Positions 1-7,876 are shown, counted from the stretch's first letter. The stretch is 8,624 bases of DNA from Accumulibacter sp. (GCA_031264825.1 JAISDL010000211.1:1-8624), one strand, 5' to 3'. Made by a program: numbers and translations. Notes: a model not told the origin generated them from the letters alone.

Positions 1-594
1 TTTGCGAATGAAATCCGCGTCGAGCGATTGAAGATAGCGCGCGCCGATGTCGAGCGCGTCGGCGGTGAGGTAGACTTGCTGCGTCATCGCGCCGACGGCG
101 ACGTGCGTCCATTTGGCCCAGTTCTCCTTGCCGCGGCCGTTTTCCTTGAGCGGCGTACGGTTGCTCGCGAAAATCAGCGTGTAGGGCGCCGAGGCCGAAA
201 ACGACTGGCGCGAAACCTTGGCGCGAACGTCGTCTCCGCTGATCCGCATGAGCGAGTGGTCTTCCCACGAGTAGCGGAAAAGCCCCTCCGCGCCGGCGAC
301 GTAGATGCTCACGTAAGGCTCGACGCCCATGCCGAAGGGCACCGTCCATTTGTCCGGACGGTTCTTGCCCGACGCGGCCCAGAGGATCGTCGAGAGTTCG
401 GCTTGCGATATCTTTCCGGTCGGAAACGACGAGCCGCGCGCAGACGCGCGCGCGGCGACCGCTTCGAAAACGGGCTTGCCGCCCGTCGTTTGCGGCGCGG
501 GAAGTGTGACGTTACCGGGCGGCACGACGACGTCGGCGGCCATCACGATCGACGCCGAAAGCGATAAGACCGAAAACAACAGGGTATTTTTCAT
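1..594 (-). CDS. Putative exported nitroreductase-family (SagB/TM1586-like) protein, 3' truncated
   Basis: The gene starts with ATG at 594 and runs in frame to the window edge, giving 198 codons without a stop. An AAGGAG Shine-Dalgarno site lies at 602-607, 7 nt upstream. Residues 1-19 look like a Sec signal peptide: K2, a hydrophobic stretch LLFSVLSLSASIV, then VMA before a likely cleavage site, so the mature protein would be periplasmic. The mature part resembles the FMN-dependent nitroreductase fold seen in stand-alone SagB/TM1586-like proteins. It has KPVFEAVAARASAR (residues 40-53, an RxSxR flavin-contact pattern), the motif ILWAASGKNRP (70-80), GLFRYSWEDHSL (104-115) and QQVYLTADALDIG (172-184). 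The segment after NRP reads DKWTVPFGMG where relatives usually have a G-K-R-T-A-P-S-A type sequence. Family members reduce nitro, quinone or other small substrates using flavin; the substrate here cannot be told. It lies 150 nt downstream of atpC with no clear terminator between. A weak -10-like TATCAT (626-631, minus) lacks a good -35, so it may have its own promoter or be read through from atp. Family call is likely; function is uncertain. Confidence 0.75.
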   Translation of the reverse strand, partial: MKNTLLFSVLSLSASIVMAADVVVPPGNVTLPAPQTTGGKPVFEAVAARASARGSSFPTGKISQAELSTILWAASGKNRPDKWTVPFGMGVEPYVSIYVAGAEGLFRYSWEDHSLMRISGDDVRAKVSRQSFSASAPYTLIFASNRTPLKENGRGKENWAKWTHVAVGAMTQQVYLTADALDIGARYLQSLDADFIRK

Positions 595-744
595 ATTCCG
601 TCTCCTTGCACGAGGTCAAGCGGCAATGATACGGCAAATCGGGCGCATCAACCCACGTTGTCGACGGGGAAAAGACACGGCAAGCTTTCAACCGGGGCGG
701 CTTTGGGTGAGGCAGCGTGGGCGGCTTCGCACCGCGGAGAAGGA

Positions 745-1176
745 TCAGTGCGTCGCCGGACGTCTCAGCTTCTTGATCGCCCTCAGTTGGGCGGCCGCTT
801 GCGCGAGTTCGGCTTCGGCTTTTGCGAAGTCGACGCCCGCTTCGCGCCTCTTCAGTTTGTCGCGCGCTTCTTTTTGCGCTTGGAGAGCTTTGGCTTCGTC
901 GATGTCGTCGGCGCGTACCGCCGTGTCGGTGAGCAGGGTAACCAGCGTCGGCTGAACTTCGAGAATGCCGCCGGAGACGTAGATCAATTCCACGTCTTCG
1001 GTTCCGGGAACGTGGAGACGGATCGACCCCGGCTTGATGAGCGCGAGGAGCGGCGCGTGGCGCGGGAATACGCCGAGTTCTCCCAACTCGCCGGGGAAAA
1101 CGGCAAAACTCGCTTCGCCGGAGAATATCTGTTGCTCGGCGCTGACGATGTCGATCCGCATGGTGTACTCCGCCAT
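745..1176 (-). CDS. atpC: F1 ATP synthase epsilon subunit
   Basis: Epsilon belongs to the central stalk of F1: it binds gamma and the c-ring and can inhibit ATP hydrolysis through its C-terminal helices. The 143-residue length fits the family (about 139 in E. coli). The N-terminal beta-sandwich carries the typical motifs VSAEQQIFSG (residues 11-20), GELGVFPRHAPLLALIKPG (32-50) and YVSGGILEVQP (66-76). The C-terminal part (about 88-143) is the helical hairpin, rich in Ala, Lys, Glu and Arg. I chose the ATG at 1176 because MAEYTMRIDIVSAEQQ matches the E. coli spacing before VSAEQQ. Its SD is awkward: AAGGA lies right against the ATG and GGGG further up. An internal ATG (codon 6, 1161) has GGAG 6 nt upstream and could be a second or true start. 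It is the last atp gene, 78 nt after atpD, the longest gap in the operon. Confidence 0.97.
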   Translation of the reverse strand: MAEYTMRIDIVSAEQQIFSGEASFAVFPGELGELGVFPRHAPLLALIKPGSIRLHVPGTEDVELIYVSGGILEVQPTLVTLLTDTAVRADDIDEAKALQAQKEARDKLKRREAGVDFAKAEAELAQAAAQLRAIKKLRRPATH

Positions 1177-1195
1177 TCCTTGGCCCCTTTTCTCT

Positions 1196-1215
1196 CTATG
1201 CTTTTCCTGCCATAG
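1196..1215 (-). other. Second inverted repeat in the atpD-atpC gap
   Basis: CTATG (1211-1215, minus) and CATAG (1196-1200, minus) form a 5-bp stem with a 10-nt A/G-rich loop, 20 nt upstream of the atpC ATG. It lies upstream of the purine-rich sequence GAGAGAAAAGGGG that leads to the atpC start. Together with the hairpin after atpD, it fills most of the 78-nt gap with potential RNA structure. The stem is short and may be fortuitous. Confidence 0.25.
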
Positions 1216-1229
1216 CCTTGGTCTTTTGC

Positions 1230-1254
1230 CCTTCGCGCGTCGAGACGTCGAAGG
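1230..1254 (-). other. Hairpin immediately after the atpD stop
   Basis: A perfect 6-bp inverted repeat, CCTTCG (1249-1254 on the minus strand) with CGAAGG (1230-1235), abuts the atpD TGA codon at 1255-1257. The 13-nt loop can form a further small CGT/ACG stem with a CTCG loop. No T-run follows on the minus strand, so it is not a classic intrinsic terminator. It may be an mRNA stability or processing element between atpD and atpC, or may be chance in GC-rich DNA. Confidence 0.4.
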
Positions 1255-2655
1255 TCAAAGCGTCTTGGCTTTTTCGATCGCTTCCTCGATGCCGCCGACC
1301 ATGTAGAACGCCTGTTCGGGAAGCGCGTCGCATTCTCCGTTGACGATCATCTTGAAGCCCTTTATCGTGTCCTTCAGCGAGACGTATTTCCCCGGCGACC
1401 CCGTGAAAACTTCGGCGACGTGGAAGGGTTGCGACAAAAAGCGCTGAATCTTGCGCGCGCGATAGACGGCTTGCTTGTCTTCGGGCGAGAGTTCGTCCAT
1501 CCCGAGGATCGCGATGATGTCGCGCAACTCCTTGTACCTTTGCAGCGTTTTTTGAACGCCGCGCGCGACTTCGTAGTGCTCTTCGCCGACGACTTGCGGG
1601 TCGAGCTGGCGCGAGGTCGAGTCGAGCGGATCCACCGCGGGGTAGATGCCGAGCGAGGCGATGTCGCGCGAGAGCGTGACCGTCGAATCGAGGTGGAGGA
1701 AGGTCGTCGCGGGCGAGGGGTCGGTCAAATCGTCGGCGGGAACATAGACCGCCTGGATCGACGTGATCGACCCGACGCTCGTCGAGCTGATGCGCTCTTG
1801 CAGACGCCCCATTTCTTCGGCGAGCGTCGGCTGGTATCCGACCGCCGACGGCATACGGCCGAGCAGCGCCGAGACTTCGGTTCCCGCGAGCGTGTAACGG
1901 TAGATGTTGTCGACGAAGAAGAGGATGTCGCGCCCTTCGTCGCGGAAACGTTCGGCCATCGTAAGCCCCGTCAGCGCGACGCGCAGACGGTTTCCGGGGG
2001 GTTCGTTCATCTGTCCGAAGACCATCGCGACCTTGTCGAGAACGTTCGAATCCTTCATTTCATGGTAGAAGTCGTTCCCTTCGCGCGTCCGCTCGCCGAC
2101 GCCCGCGAAGACGGACAGCCCGGAGTGCTGTTTCGCAATGTTGTTGATGAGTTCCATCATGTTGACGGTCTTGCCGACGCCCGCGCCGCCGAAGAGGCCG
2201 ACCTTGCCGCCCTTGGCGAAGGGGCAGATCAGGTCGATGACCTTGATGCCGGTTTCGAGGAGTTCGACCGACGGGGAAAGTTCGTCGAACTTCGGCGGCG
2301 ACTGATAGATCGAGCGCCGCTCGTCGGTCAGGATCGGACCGGCTTCGTCGACGGGACGCCCGAGGACGTCCATGATGCGCCCGATCGTCGCGTCGCCGAC
2401 CGGGATCGTGATCGGCGCGCCGGTATCGTTGACCTTCATGCCGCGGCGCAGACCGTCGGACGACCCCATCGTGATCGCGCGGACGATGCCGTCGCCGAGT
2501 TCCTGCTGGACTTCGAACATCAGGTTCTTTTCGCAGCCTTCGTGTTCTTCCGATTGGTCCAACAGAAGCGCGTCATAGACCCGTGGCATTTCCTCGCGTG
2601 GAAATTGAATGTCGACCACCGCTCCGATGCACTGAATAATGTTTCCTTGACTCAT
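1255..2655 (-). CDS. atpD: F1 ATP synthase beta subunit (catalytic)
   Basis: Beta carries the three catalytic nucleotide sites of F1 that make ATP from ADP and phosphate. From the ATG at 2655 the protein is 466 residues (E. coli 460). The Walker A motif GGAGVGKT is at residues 156-163 (Lys162). The catalytic glutamate is Glu188 in GVGERTREG, with Arg189 next to it. The Walker B region is ILFFVDN (244-250), followed by IYRYTLAGTEVSALLGR (251-267), the beta/gamma-proteobacterial form. The lever loop reads DELSPED (387-393), a common variant of DELSEED. An in-frame TTG at 2673 would add six residues (MIEDTT), but it overlaps the SD. I prefer ATG 2655 because GAGGA lies 7 nt upstream and MSQGNIIQCIGAVVDIQFP matches the family N-terminus. 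It follows atpG after 21 nt, consistent with one transcript and near-equal output of F1 subunits. Confidence 0.98.
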   Translation of the reverse strand: MSQGNIIQCIGAVVDIQFPREEMPRVYDALLLDQSEEHEGCEKNLMFEVQQELGDGIVRAITMGSSDGLRRGMKVNDTGAPITIPVGDATIGRIMDVLGRPVDEAGPILTDERRSIYQSPPKFDELSPSVELLETGIKVIDLICPFAKGGKVGLFGGAGVGKTVNMMELINNIAKQHSGLSVFAGVGERTREGNDFYHEMKDSNVLDKVAMVFGQMNEPPGNRLRVALTGLTMAERFRDEGRDILFFVDNIYRYTLAGTEVSALLGRMPSAVGYQPTLAEEMGRLQERISSTSVGSITSIQAVYVPADDLTDPSPATTFLHLDSTVTLSRDIASLGIYPAVDPLDSTSRQLDPQVVGEEHYEVARGVQKTLQRYKELRDIIAILGMDELSPEDKQAVYRARKIQRFLSQPFHVAEVFTGSPGKYVSLKDTIKGFKMIVNGECDALPEQAFYMVGGIEEAIEKAKTL

Positions 2656-2676
2656 CGTCGTATCCTCGATCAATTA

Positions 2677-3564
2677 TCAGACGGCGGCCGCGCCGCCTAC
2701 GATTTCCGTAATTTCTTTGGTGATTGCGGCTTGGCGGGCCTTGTTGTAAACCAGCTTGAGTTCGTCGATCACGTTTTTCGCGTTGTCGGACGCCGATTTC
2801 ATCGCCACCATCCGCGCGCTCTGCTCGGACGCCATGTTTTCGGCGACGGCCTGGTACAGGAGGGCCTCGACGTAACGCATCAAAAGTATGTCGATGACGG
2901 CTTTGGGCGCCGGCTCGTAAATGTAATCCCAATCGATTTCGAGCGCGTTGTCCGACTTCGGACGGCTACCGATCAAGTCGCCGTGGATGGGGAGCAACTG
3001 CTCGATGACAGGCTCCTGCTTCATCGTATTGATGAAGCGGGTATAGGCCATGTAGAGCACGTCGATTTTGCCGTCGATGTAGGCGTCGAACTGGACTTTC
3101 GCCGGACCGATCAGCTTTTCGAGCGAGGGCTGGTCGCCCAGGCCGACGAGGTGCGAGACGATGTCGACGCTCGAGCGCGACAGAAAGCCGAAACCCTTGT
3201 TGCCGATCGCGGTCACGTGAAATTTCTTGCCGTCGGCGTCCCAATCCCTCATCCGCGTGAGGGCCAGACGGAGGATGTTCGTGTTCAGCCCCCCGCAAAG
3301 CCCCTTGTCGGACGTGATCGCGATCAAGCCGATGTTCTTGATATATTCGCGCTTTTCAAGGAAGGGGTGGGTATAGCTCTTGACCAGGGCGTGCGAAAGG
3401 TTCCCGGTGACGCGGCGTATTTTTTCTCCGTAAGGGCGGGCCGCGCGCATCTTTTCCTGCGCTTTGCGCATCTTCGACGCGGCGACCATTTCCATCGCCT
3501 TGGTGATCTTGCGCGTGCTTTCGACGCTCTTGATCTTGGAACGGATTTCCTTACCGCTCGCCAT
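2677..3564 (-). CDS. atpG: F1 ATP synthase gamma subunit
   Basis: Gamma is the rotating central shaft of F1, linking the c-ring to conformational changes in the alpha3beta3 head. The protein has 295 residues (E. coli 287). The N-terminal helix motif IRSKIKSVESTRKITKAMEM (residues 7-26) and VAASKMRKAQ are standard. The middle carries ITSDKGLCGGLNTN, the Rossmann-like domain typical of gamma. The C-terminal helix has ENMASEQSARMVAMKSASDNA and ends in ITKEITEIVGGA, the most conserved gamma signature. The ATG at 3564 has GGGAG 7 nt upstream. It starts 18 nt after the atpA stop and ends 21 nt before the atpD ATG. Nothing is missing or disrupted. Confidence 0.98.
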   Translation of the reverse strand: MASGKEIRSKIKSVESTRKITKAMEMVAASKMRKAQEKMRAARPYGEKIRRVTGNLSHALVKSYTHPFLEKREYIKNIGLIAITSDKGLCGGLNTNILRLALTRMRDWDADGKKFHVTAIGNKGFGFLSRSSVDIVSHLVGLGDQPSLEKLIGPAKVQFDAYIDGKIDVLYMAYTRFINTMKQEPVIEQLLPIHGDLIGSRPKSDNALEIDWDYIYEPAPKAVIDILLMRYVEALLYQAVAENMASEQSARMVAMKSASDNAKNVIDELKLVYNKARQAAITKEITEIVGGAAAV

Positions 3565-3582
3565 TTGATTTCTCCCGGTCGG

Positions 3583-5121
<1,539 letters not shown>

Positions 5122-5127
5122 GAATTT

Positions 5128-5132
5128 CTCCT
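5128..5132 (-). promoter_or_regulatory. atpA Shine-Dalgarno overlapping the atpH stop
   Basis: AGGAG on the minus strand shares bases with the atpH TAG stop (5131-5133) and sits 6 nt before the atpA ATG. A ribosome terminating on atpH would stop on the atpA initiation site, so reinitiation or coupled translation is expected. This also fixes the atpA start. Confidence 0.8.
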
Positions 5133-5670
5133 AGTTCTGCTTGAGCGCCACAGCCATTTCATCCAACCTGTAGCGAACGGAAAGGTCGAGCACCTTATCC
5201 TCCACGACGACCCTGACCCCGCCGATCAAAGACTTGTCGATCTCGACGTGCGGGCGGAGCCTGCTCTTGAAATGCGATTCACATTCGACGAGCAAACTGT
5301 CGAGCTGTGCCTTCTCGATCGGAAAAGCGCTGTGGATGATCGCCTCCTTGACGCCGTCGTCGGCGTCCTTGAGTTGCTCATAGACCTCGCTGATCTCTTC
5401 CGCGATGCCGAAGCGCTCGCTGCCGAGAAGGACGCCGACAAAAGCTGAAAGCTCCTTGTTGCCGGCTTCTCCGGTAAACGAGACGATCGCCTCGACGATC
5501 TGCGGAGTGGAGAGCATCGGGTTTCCGATAATCTTGTAGATATTCGGATCCTTGGAAATCACCGCGATGCACTGCAAGCGATCCGACCATTCCGCCAGCG
5601 CGCCGCTCTCCTTTGCGATCTCGAACACCGCCTGGGCGTATTGGCGGGCGATAGTGACGGATTCGGTCAT
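5131..5670 (-). CDS. atpH: F1 ATP synthase delta subunit
   Basis: Delta sits on top of F1 and joins the alpha3beta3 head to the b-subunit stator. The protein has 179 residues (E. coli 177). The N-terminal six-helix domain (about 1-105) begins with TIARQYAQAVFEIAKESG (residues 6-23), which matches the family's R-PYA-ALFE-A pattern. The C-terminal part has the conserved DKSLIGGVRVVVEDKVLDLSVR segment, equivalent to the D-SLIGG--I--GD-V-D-S signature. The ATG at 5670 is 4 nt after the atpF TGA, so its SD (AAAGAG) lies within the last codons of atpF, suggesting coupled translation. It is followed by atpA with an overlapping SD. Delta sequences diverge quickly, but the context makes the call secure. 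Confidence 0.97.
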   Translation of the reverse strand: MTESVTIARQYAQAVFEIAKESGALAEWSDRLQCIAVISKDPNIYKIIGNPMLSTPQIVEAIVSFTGEAGNKELSAFVGVLLGSERFGIAEEISEVYEQLKDADDGVKEAIIHSAFPIEKAQLDSLLVECESHFKSRLRPHVEIDKSLIGGVRVVVEDKVLDLSVRYRLDEMAVALKQN

Positions 5671-5674
5671 GGAA

Positions 5675-6145
5675 TCACAGCTCTTTCTTGATCGCGTTCA
5701 GAAAGCCGGCGTGCGCCTTCGCGTCGACCTCGCGGAGCAGGATTTTTTCGGTCGCCGCGACGACCAGATCCGTCAGTCGCTCGCGCAGATCGTCCTTGAC
5801 GCGCGCGACTTCCAGATCGATCTCCGCGCGGGCTTCGGCCATCGCCTTTTCGGCGTCCGCCCTCGCCTGTTCCCTCGCTTCGTCAATGATCCGCTGCGCC
5901 CGCTGATCGGCCTGCGAGACCATTTCAGCGGCCTTCTCCTTGCCTTCGCGAACCGTATCGGCCGAGCGTTGCGCCGCGAGGCCGAGGATTTCGTGCCCGC
6001 GCTCCGCCGCGGCGAGGCCCTCGCTGATCTTCTCCGCGCGTTCGTCGAGCGCCTTCATGATGGGCGGCCAGACGAATTTCAACGTAAACCACGCCAGAAT
6101 CAGGAAGACGACGACCTGCGCGAACAAGGTTGAGTTTACATTCAC
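5675..6145 (-). CDS. atpF: Fo ATP synthase b subunit (stator)
   Basis: The b subunit is the peripheral stalk: a single membrane anchor followed by a long dimeric helix that reaches delta. The length is 156 residues, identical to E. coli b. Residues 5-24 (STLFAQVVVFLILAWFTLKF) form the transmembrane helix, followed by the conserved VWPPIMKALDER (25-36). The rest is a charged, Ala/Glu/Arg-rich helix with no proline, as expected for the right-handed coiled coil, ending LNAIKKEL. The start is GTG at 6145. MNVNSTLFAQ matches the usual b-subunit N-terminus, and GGGGA lies 8 nt upstream. It is one of two consecutive GTG-started Fo genes. It follows atpE after 42 nt and precedes atpH by 4 nt. Confidence 0.97.
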   Translation of the reverse strand: MNVNSTLFAQVVVFLILAWFTLKFVWPPIMKALDERAEKISEGLAAAERGHEILGLAAQRSADTVREGKEKAAEMVSQADQRAQRIIDEAREQARADAEKAMAEARAEIDLEVARVKDDLRERLTDLVVAATEKILLREVDAKAHAGFLNAIKKEL

Positions 6146-6187
6146 GGTTCTCTTCCCCGTTCAATGTTGATCGAAAAAACCCTTGTG

Positions 6188-6442
6188 CTACCTGACGATG
6201 AAAGGATTGGCGAACGCGAACGCCATGATGACGCCGACGCCGATCAGGTAAATCGCGTCGATCAGACCCGCGATGACGAGCACTTTCGGCAACAGTCCGT
6301 CCATGATTTCGGGCTGGCGCATCGACGCTTCAATGAACCTGTAGCCGAGCGTCGTGACGCCGGCAACCGCGAGCGTAGCACCCAGACAAACGACAGCGGC
6401 GCAAAGATAGAGTAGGTTGATAATGATGGTTTGATGTTCCAC
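6188..6442 (-). CDS. atpE: Fo ATP synthase c subunit (proton-carrying rotor ring)
   Basis: Subunit c forms the ring that carries protons through the membrane. The 84-residue protein is a helical hairpin: helix 1 about 6-38, polar loop MRQPE (41-45, with the conserved Arg42-Gln43-Pro44) and helix 2 about 50-80. The proton-binding carboxylate is Asp62 in GLIDAIYLIGVG, equivalent to E. coli Asp61. There is no Na+-type glutamate pattern, so proton coupling is likely. Oddly, the small-residue motif of helix 1 is degenerate. At positions -20, -18, -16, -14 and -12 from Arg42 it has Ala22, Leu24, Val26, Gly28 and Thr30, where E. coli has A, G, A, G, G. Two cysteines (14 and 19) also lie in helix 1. 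The start is GTG at 6442, with a strong AAGGAG 5 nt upstream and a U-rich leader before it, as expected for the most abundant subunit. Confidence 0.97.
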   Translation of the reverse strand: MEHQTIIINLLYLCAAVVCLGATLAVAGVTTLGYRFIEASMRQPEIMDGLLPKVLVIAGLIDAIYLIGVGVIMAFAFANPFIVR

Positions 6443-6447
6443 GACCG

Positions 6448-6479
6448 CTCCTTTGTAGAGAGATTAAAAAAAGACAACA
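6448..6479 (-). promoter_or_regulatory. atpE translation-initiation region: U-rich leader plus AAGGAG
   Basis: The 42-nt atpB-atpE gap contains, on the minus strand, a pyrimidine-rich stretch with seven consecutive T (6466-6472) and TCTCTC, followed by AAGGAG (6448-6453) 5 nt before the GTG. E. coli atpE is known to have a U-rich enhancer in the same gap that raises synthesis of c relative to other subunits. The resemblance here is by position and composition, so the function is inferred. No hairpin precedes the T-run, which argues against a terminator. Confidence 0.5.
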
Positions 6480-6484
6480 CGAAA

Positions 6485-7342
6485 TCAGTGATGCGAATGC
6501 GCCTGCCCGATATAGACGAGCGCCATCATCATGAAAATGAACGCCTGCAAGCCGATGATCAGAATATGGAAAATCGCCCACGCCGACCCGGCGATCACGT
6601 GGCAAACAAACGCGATGTAACCGCCCAAGCTCCAGGTAAACGCCCCGCCCATGAGGGCAATCATGATGAAGAGCAGTTCGCCCGCGTACATATTGCCGTA
6701 GAGCCGCATTCCGTGCGAGAGCGTTTTCGACGCAAACTCCGAGAGGTGCATCGCGAAATTGGGGAGATACAACAGGGGATTGTCCCCGAGCGGGACCGAG
6801 CACATTTCGTGCATCCACCCCCAGAAACCCTTGGTCTTGCAGTTGAAGATGAAGACCAGCACCAGAACGCCGCCGGCGGCGCCGAGCGTTCCGTTCAAAT
6901 CCGCCGTCGGGACGCCGCGCAGGAAAGCGTGCGGATTGCCCGAAAGTTTCTGCCAGATCAGCGGGAAGAGGTCGAGCGGCAGAAAGTCGAGCGCGTTCAT
7001 CAGGAAAATCCACACCAGGACCGTCATCGCGAGGGGAACGACGGTTCTCAGCGCTTTTTTGTCGGGGATGATCATCGCCGCCTGCGTGTGGACGATGTCG
7101 GCGATCAGCTCGATCGCCGCCTGCGCGCGCCCCGGAACGCCCGCCGTAGAGTTGCGCGTCGCGCGCCACATGAAGTAGACGCCGATGAGGCCGATCGTCA
7201 GCGAGAAAAAAATCGTGTCGTAGTTGATGACCGAAAAATCGGCAATGGATTCCTGCGCCTTGCCGATATTGTTGAACGGAGTCAAATGGTGGATGATGTA
7301 CTCACCCGACGTCATCGCGGTCGCTTCGTGCCCGGCAGCCAT
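6485..7342 (-). CDS. atpB: Fo ATP synthase a subunit (proton channel)
   Basis: Subunit a forms the two proton half-channels next to the c-ring. The protein has 285 residues (E. coli 271) with several hydrophobic helices, for example about 43-58, 102-122, 154-167, 222-233, 241-257 and 258-279. The essential arginine is Arg213 in SHGMRLYGNMYAGE, equivalent to E. coli Arg210. Other channel residues are present: Glu222 (E. coli Glu219), His259 (His245) and Gln266 (Gln252) in FHILIIGLQAFIFMM. The N-terminus has TSGEYIIHHLT, typical of beta/gamma-proteobacteria. The ATG at 7342 is 1 nt after the atpI TGA, and the SD-like AAGGGA (7354-7359) lies inside atpI, so translation is probably coupled. An internal ATG at codon 10 is possible but has a poorer SD. 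The C-terminus ends YIGQAHSHH, as in relatives. Confidence 0.98.
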   Translation of the reverse strand: MAAGHEATAMTSGEYIIHHLTPFNNIGKAQESIADFSVINYDTIFFSLTIGLIGVYFMWRATRNSTAGVPGRAQAAIELIADIVHTQAAMIIPDKKALRTVVPLAMTVLVWIFLMNALDFLPLDLFPLIWQKLSGNPHAFLRGVPTADLNGTLGAAGGVLVLVFIFNCKTKGFWGWMHEMCSVPLGDNPLLYLPNFAMHLSEFASKTLSHGMRLYGNMYAGELLFIMIALMGGAFTWSLGGYIAFVCHVIAGSAWAIFHILIIGLQAFIFMMMALVYIGQAHSHH

Positions 7343-7343
7343 A

Positions 7344-7697
7344 TCAGTTTTTTTCCCTTATCGCAATGATGCTCGCTTGCAACGCAAGCCCCAGTCCCAA
7401 CGCCATCCCGACGAGCAAGGCGATCCACTGAACCTCGATGTACAGCCTCACCACCAGGTAAAGCGCACCGATCGTCAGACCAACCTTGAGAAGCTCGCTC
7501 ATAATGAGCTTGCCCAGCACAAACGAACCCCGTTGAAGCGATACATGCTTCAGGTACAGCGTAAACAGCAGGCTCGGCAAAAAGCAGGAGACCCCTCCCA
7601 GCCCCACCGATATCGCGCCATGTACCCCCGCAAAGTACCACGCTCCAGCCATGACCATCGTTATTATTGCCAATGGCGTAAGAACGACGCGGAACAT
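7344..7697 (-). CDS. atpI: ATP synthase protein I (AtpI)
   Basis: AtpI is a small inner-membrane protein encoded first in many atp operons. It is not part of the finished enzyme and is thought to help assemble the c-ring or handle Mg2+ in some bacteria. From ATG 7697 the protein has 117 residues with four predicted membrane helices: about 3-23, 26-48, 66-86 and 90-113. These include PLAIITMVMAG, VGLGGVSCFLPSLLF, ELLKVGLTIGALYLV and LLVGMALGLGLALQ. The pattern VGLGG-SCFLPSLLF is typical of the family. The start is uncertain. A TTG at 7712 adds MGQYK and has the better SD (GAGGTGA, 7720-7726, 7 nt upstream). The ATG has only GGGG 9 nt upstream but gives the usual MFRVVL-type beginning. It is the first gene after the atp promoter and ends 1 nt before atpB. 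Confidence 0.9.
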   Translation of the reverse strand: MFRVVLTPLAIITMVMAGAWYFAGVHGAISVGLGGVSCFLPSLLFTLYLKHVSLQRGSFVLGKLIMSELLKVGLTIGALYLVVRLYIEVQWIALLVGMALGLGLALQASIIAIREKN

Positions 7698-7735
7698 TTT
7701 ATATTGCCCCAAGGCTCCCTCACCTCATCTGCTGA

Positions 7736-7765
7736 ACTATAAATTTACTCGGTGATTTCTGTCAA
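7736..7765 (-). promoter_or_regulatory. Sigma70-type promoter of the atp operon
   Basis: On the minus strand a perfect -35 box TTGACA (7760-7765) is followed after 18 nt by TATAGT (7736-7741), five of six matches to the consensus -10. Transcription would begin near 7729-7730, about 32 nt before the atpI ATG and 17 nt before the alternative TTG. It is the only strong promoter-like sequence I see upstream of the operon. An imperfect inverted repeat (AAGAG, 7 nt, CTCTT; 7764-7780) overlaps the outer edge of the -35 box and could be a regulator site or chance. Confidence 0.8.
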
Positions 7766-7876
7766 GAGATATACGCTCTTAAAGCGCATTCTGGAGTTCG
7801 AACGCTCTGGACGAAGAAAAATTCGCCCCCGAAACCCTTTGGGCGCGCGTTTCGCGGAAAAGCCCCCAAGCGGCGG

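Noticed and set aside
28..567. Plus-strand open frame of 179 codons at the left edge
   Set aside because: It is antisense to the nitroreductase-like gene, which has an SD, signal peptide and family motifs. The Arg-rich shadow has none.
695..727. Direct repeat GGGCGGCTT (two copies) downstream of atpC
   Set aside because: Two 9-bp copies only, in a compositionally biased stretch. Not a repeat array, attachment site or terminator.
595..744. Terminator after atpC
   Set aside because: I looked for a GC-rich stem followed by a T-run on the minus strand. Only a 4-bp GCGG/CCGC stem without T-run is present, so no intrinsic terminator is claimed.
6431..7369. A 312-codon plus-strand open frame opposite atpB
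   Set aside because: Antisense to a secure atpB and spills past both its ends. The Arg/His/Glu/Asp-rich composition is the complement of a membrane protein's codons.
7830..7854. CGAAAC/GTTTCG inverted repeat between the atp promoter and dnaE
   Set aside because: Only 6 bp with a 13-nt loop in GC-rich DNA, no T-run and no link to a promoter element. Could be chance.
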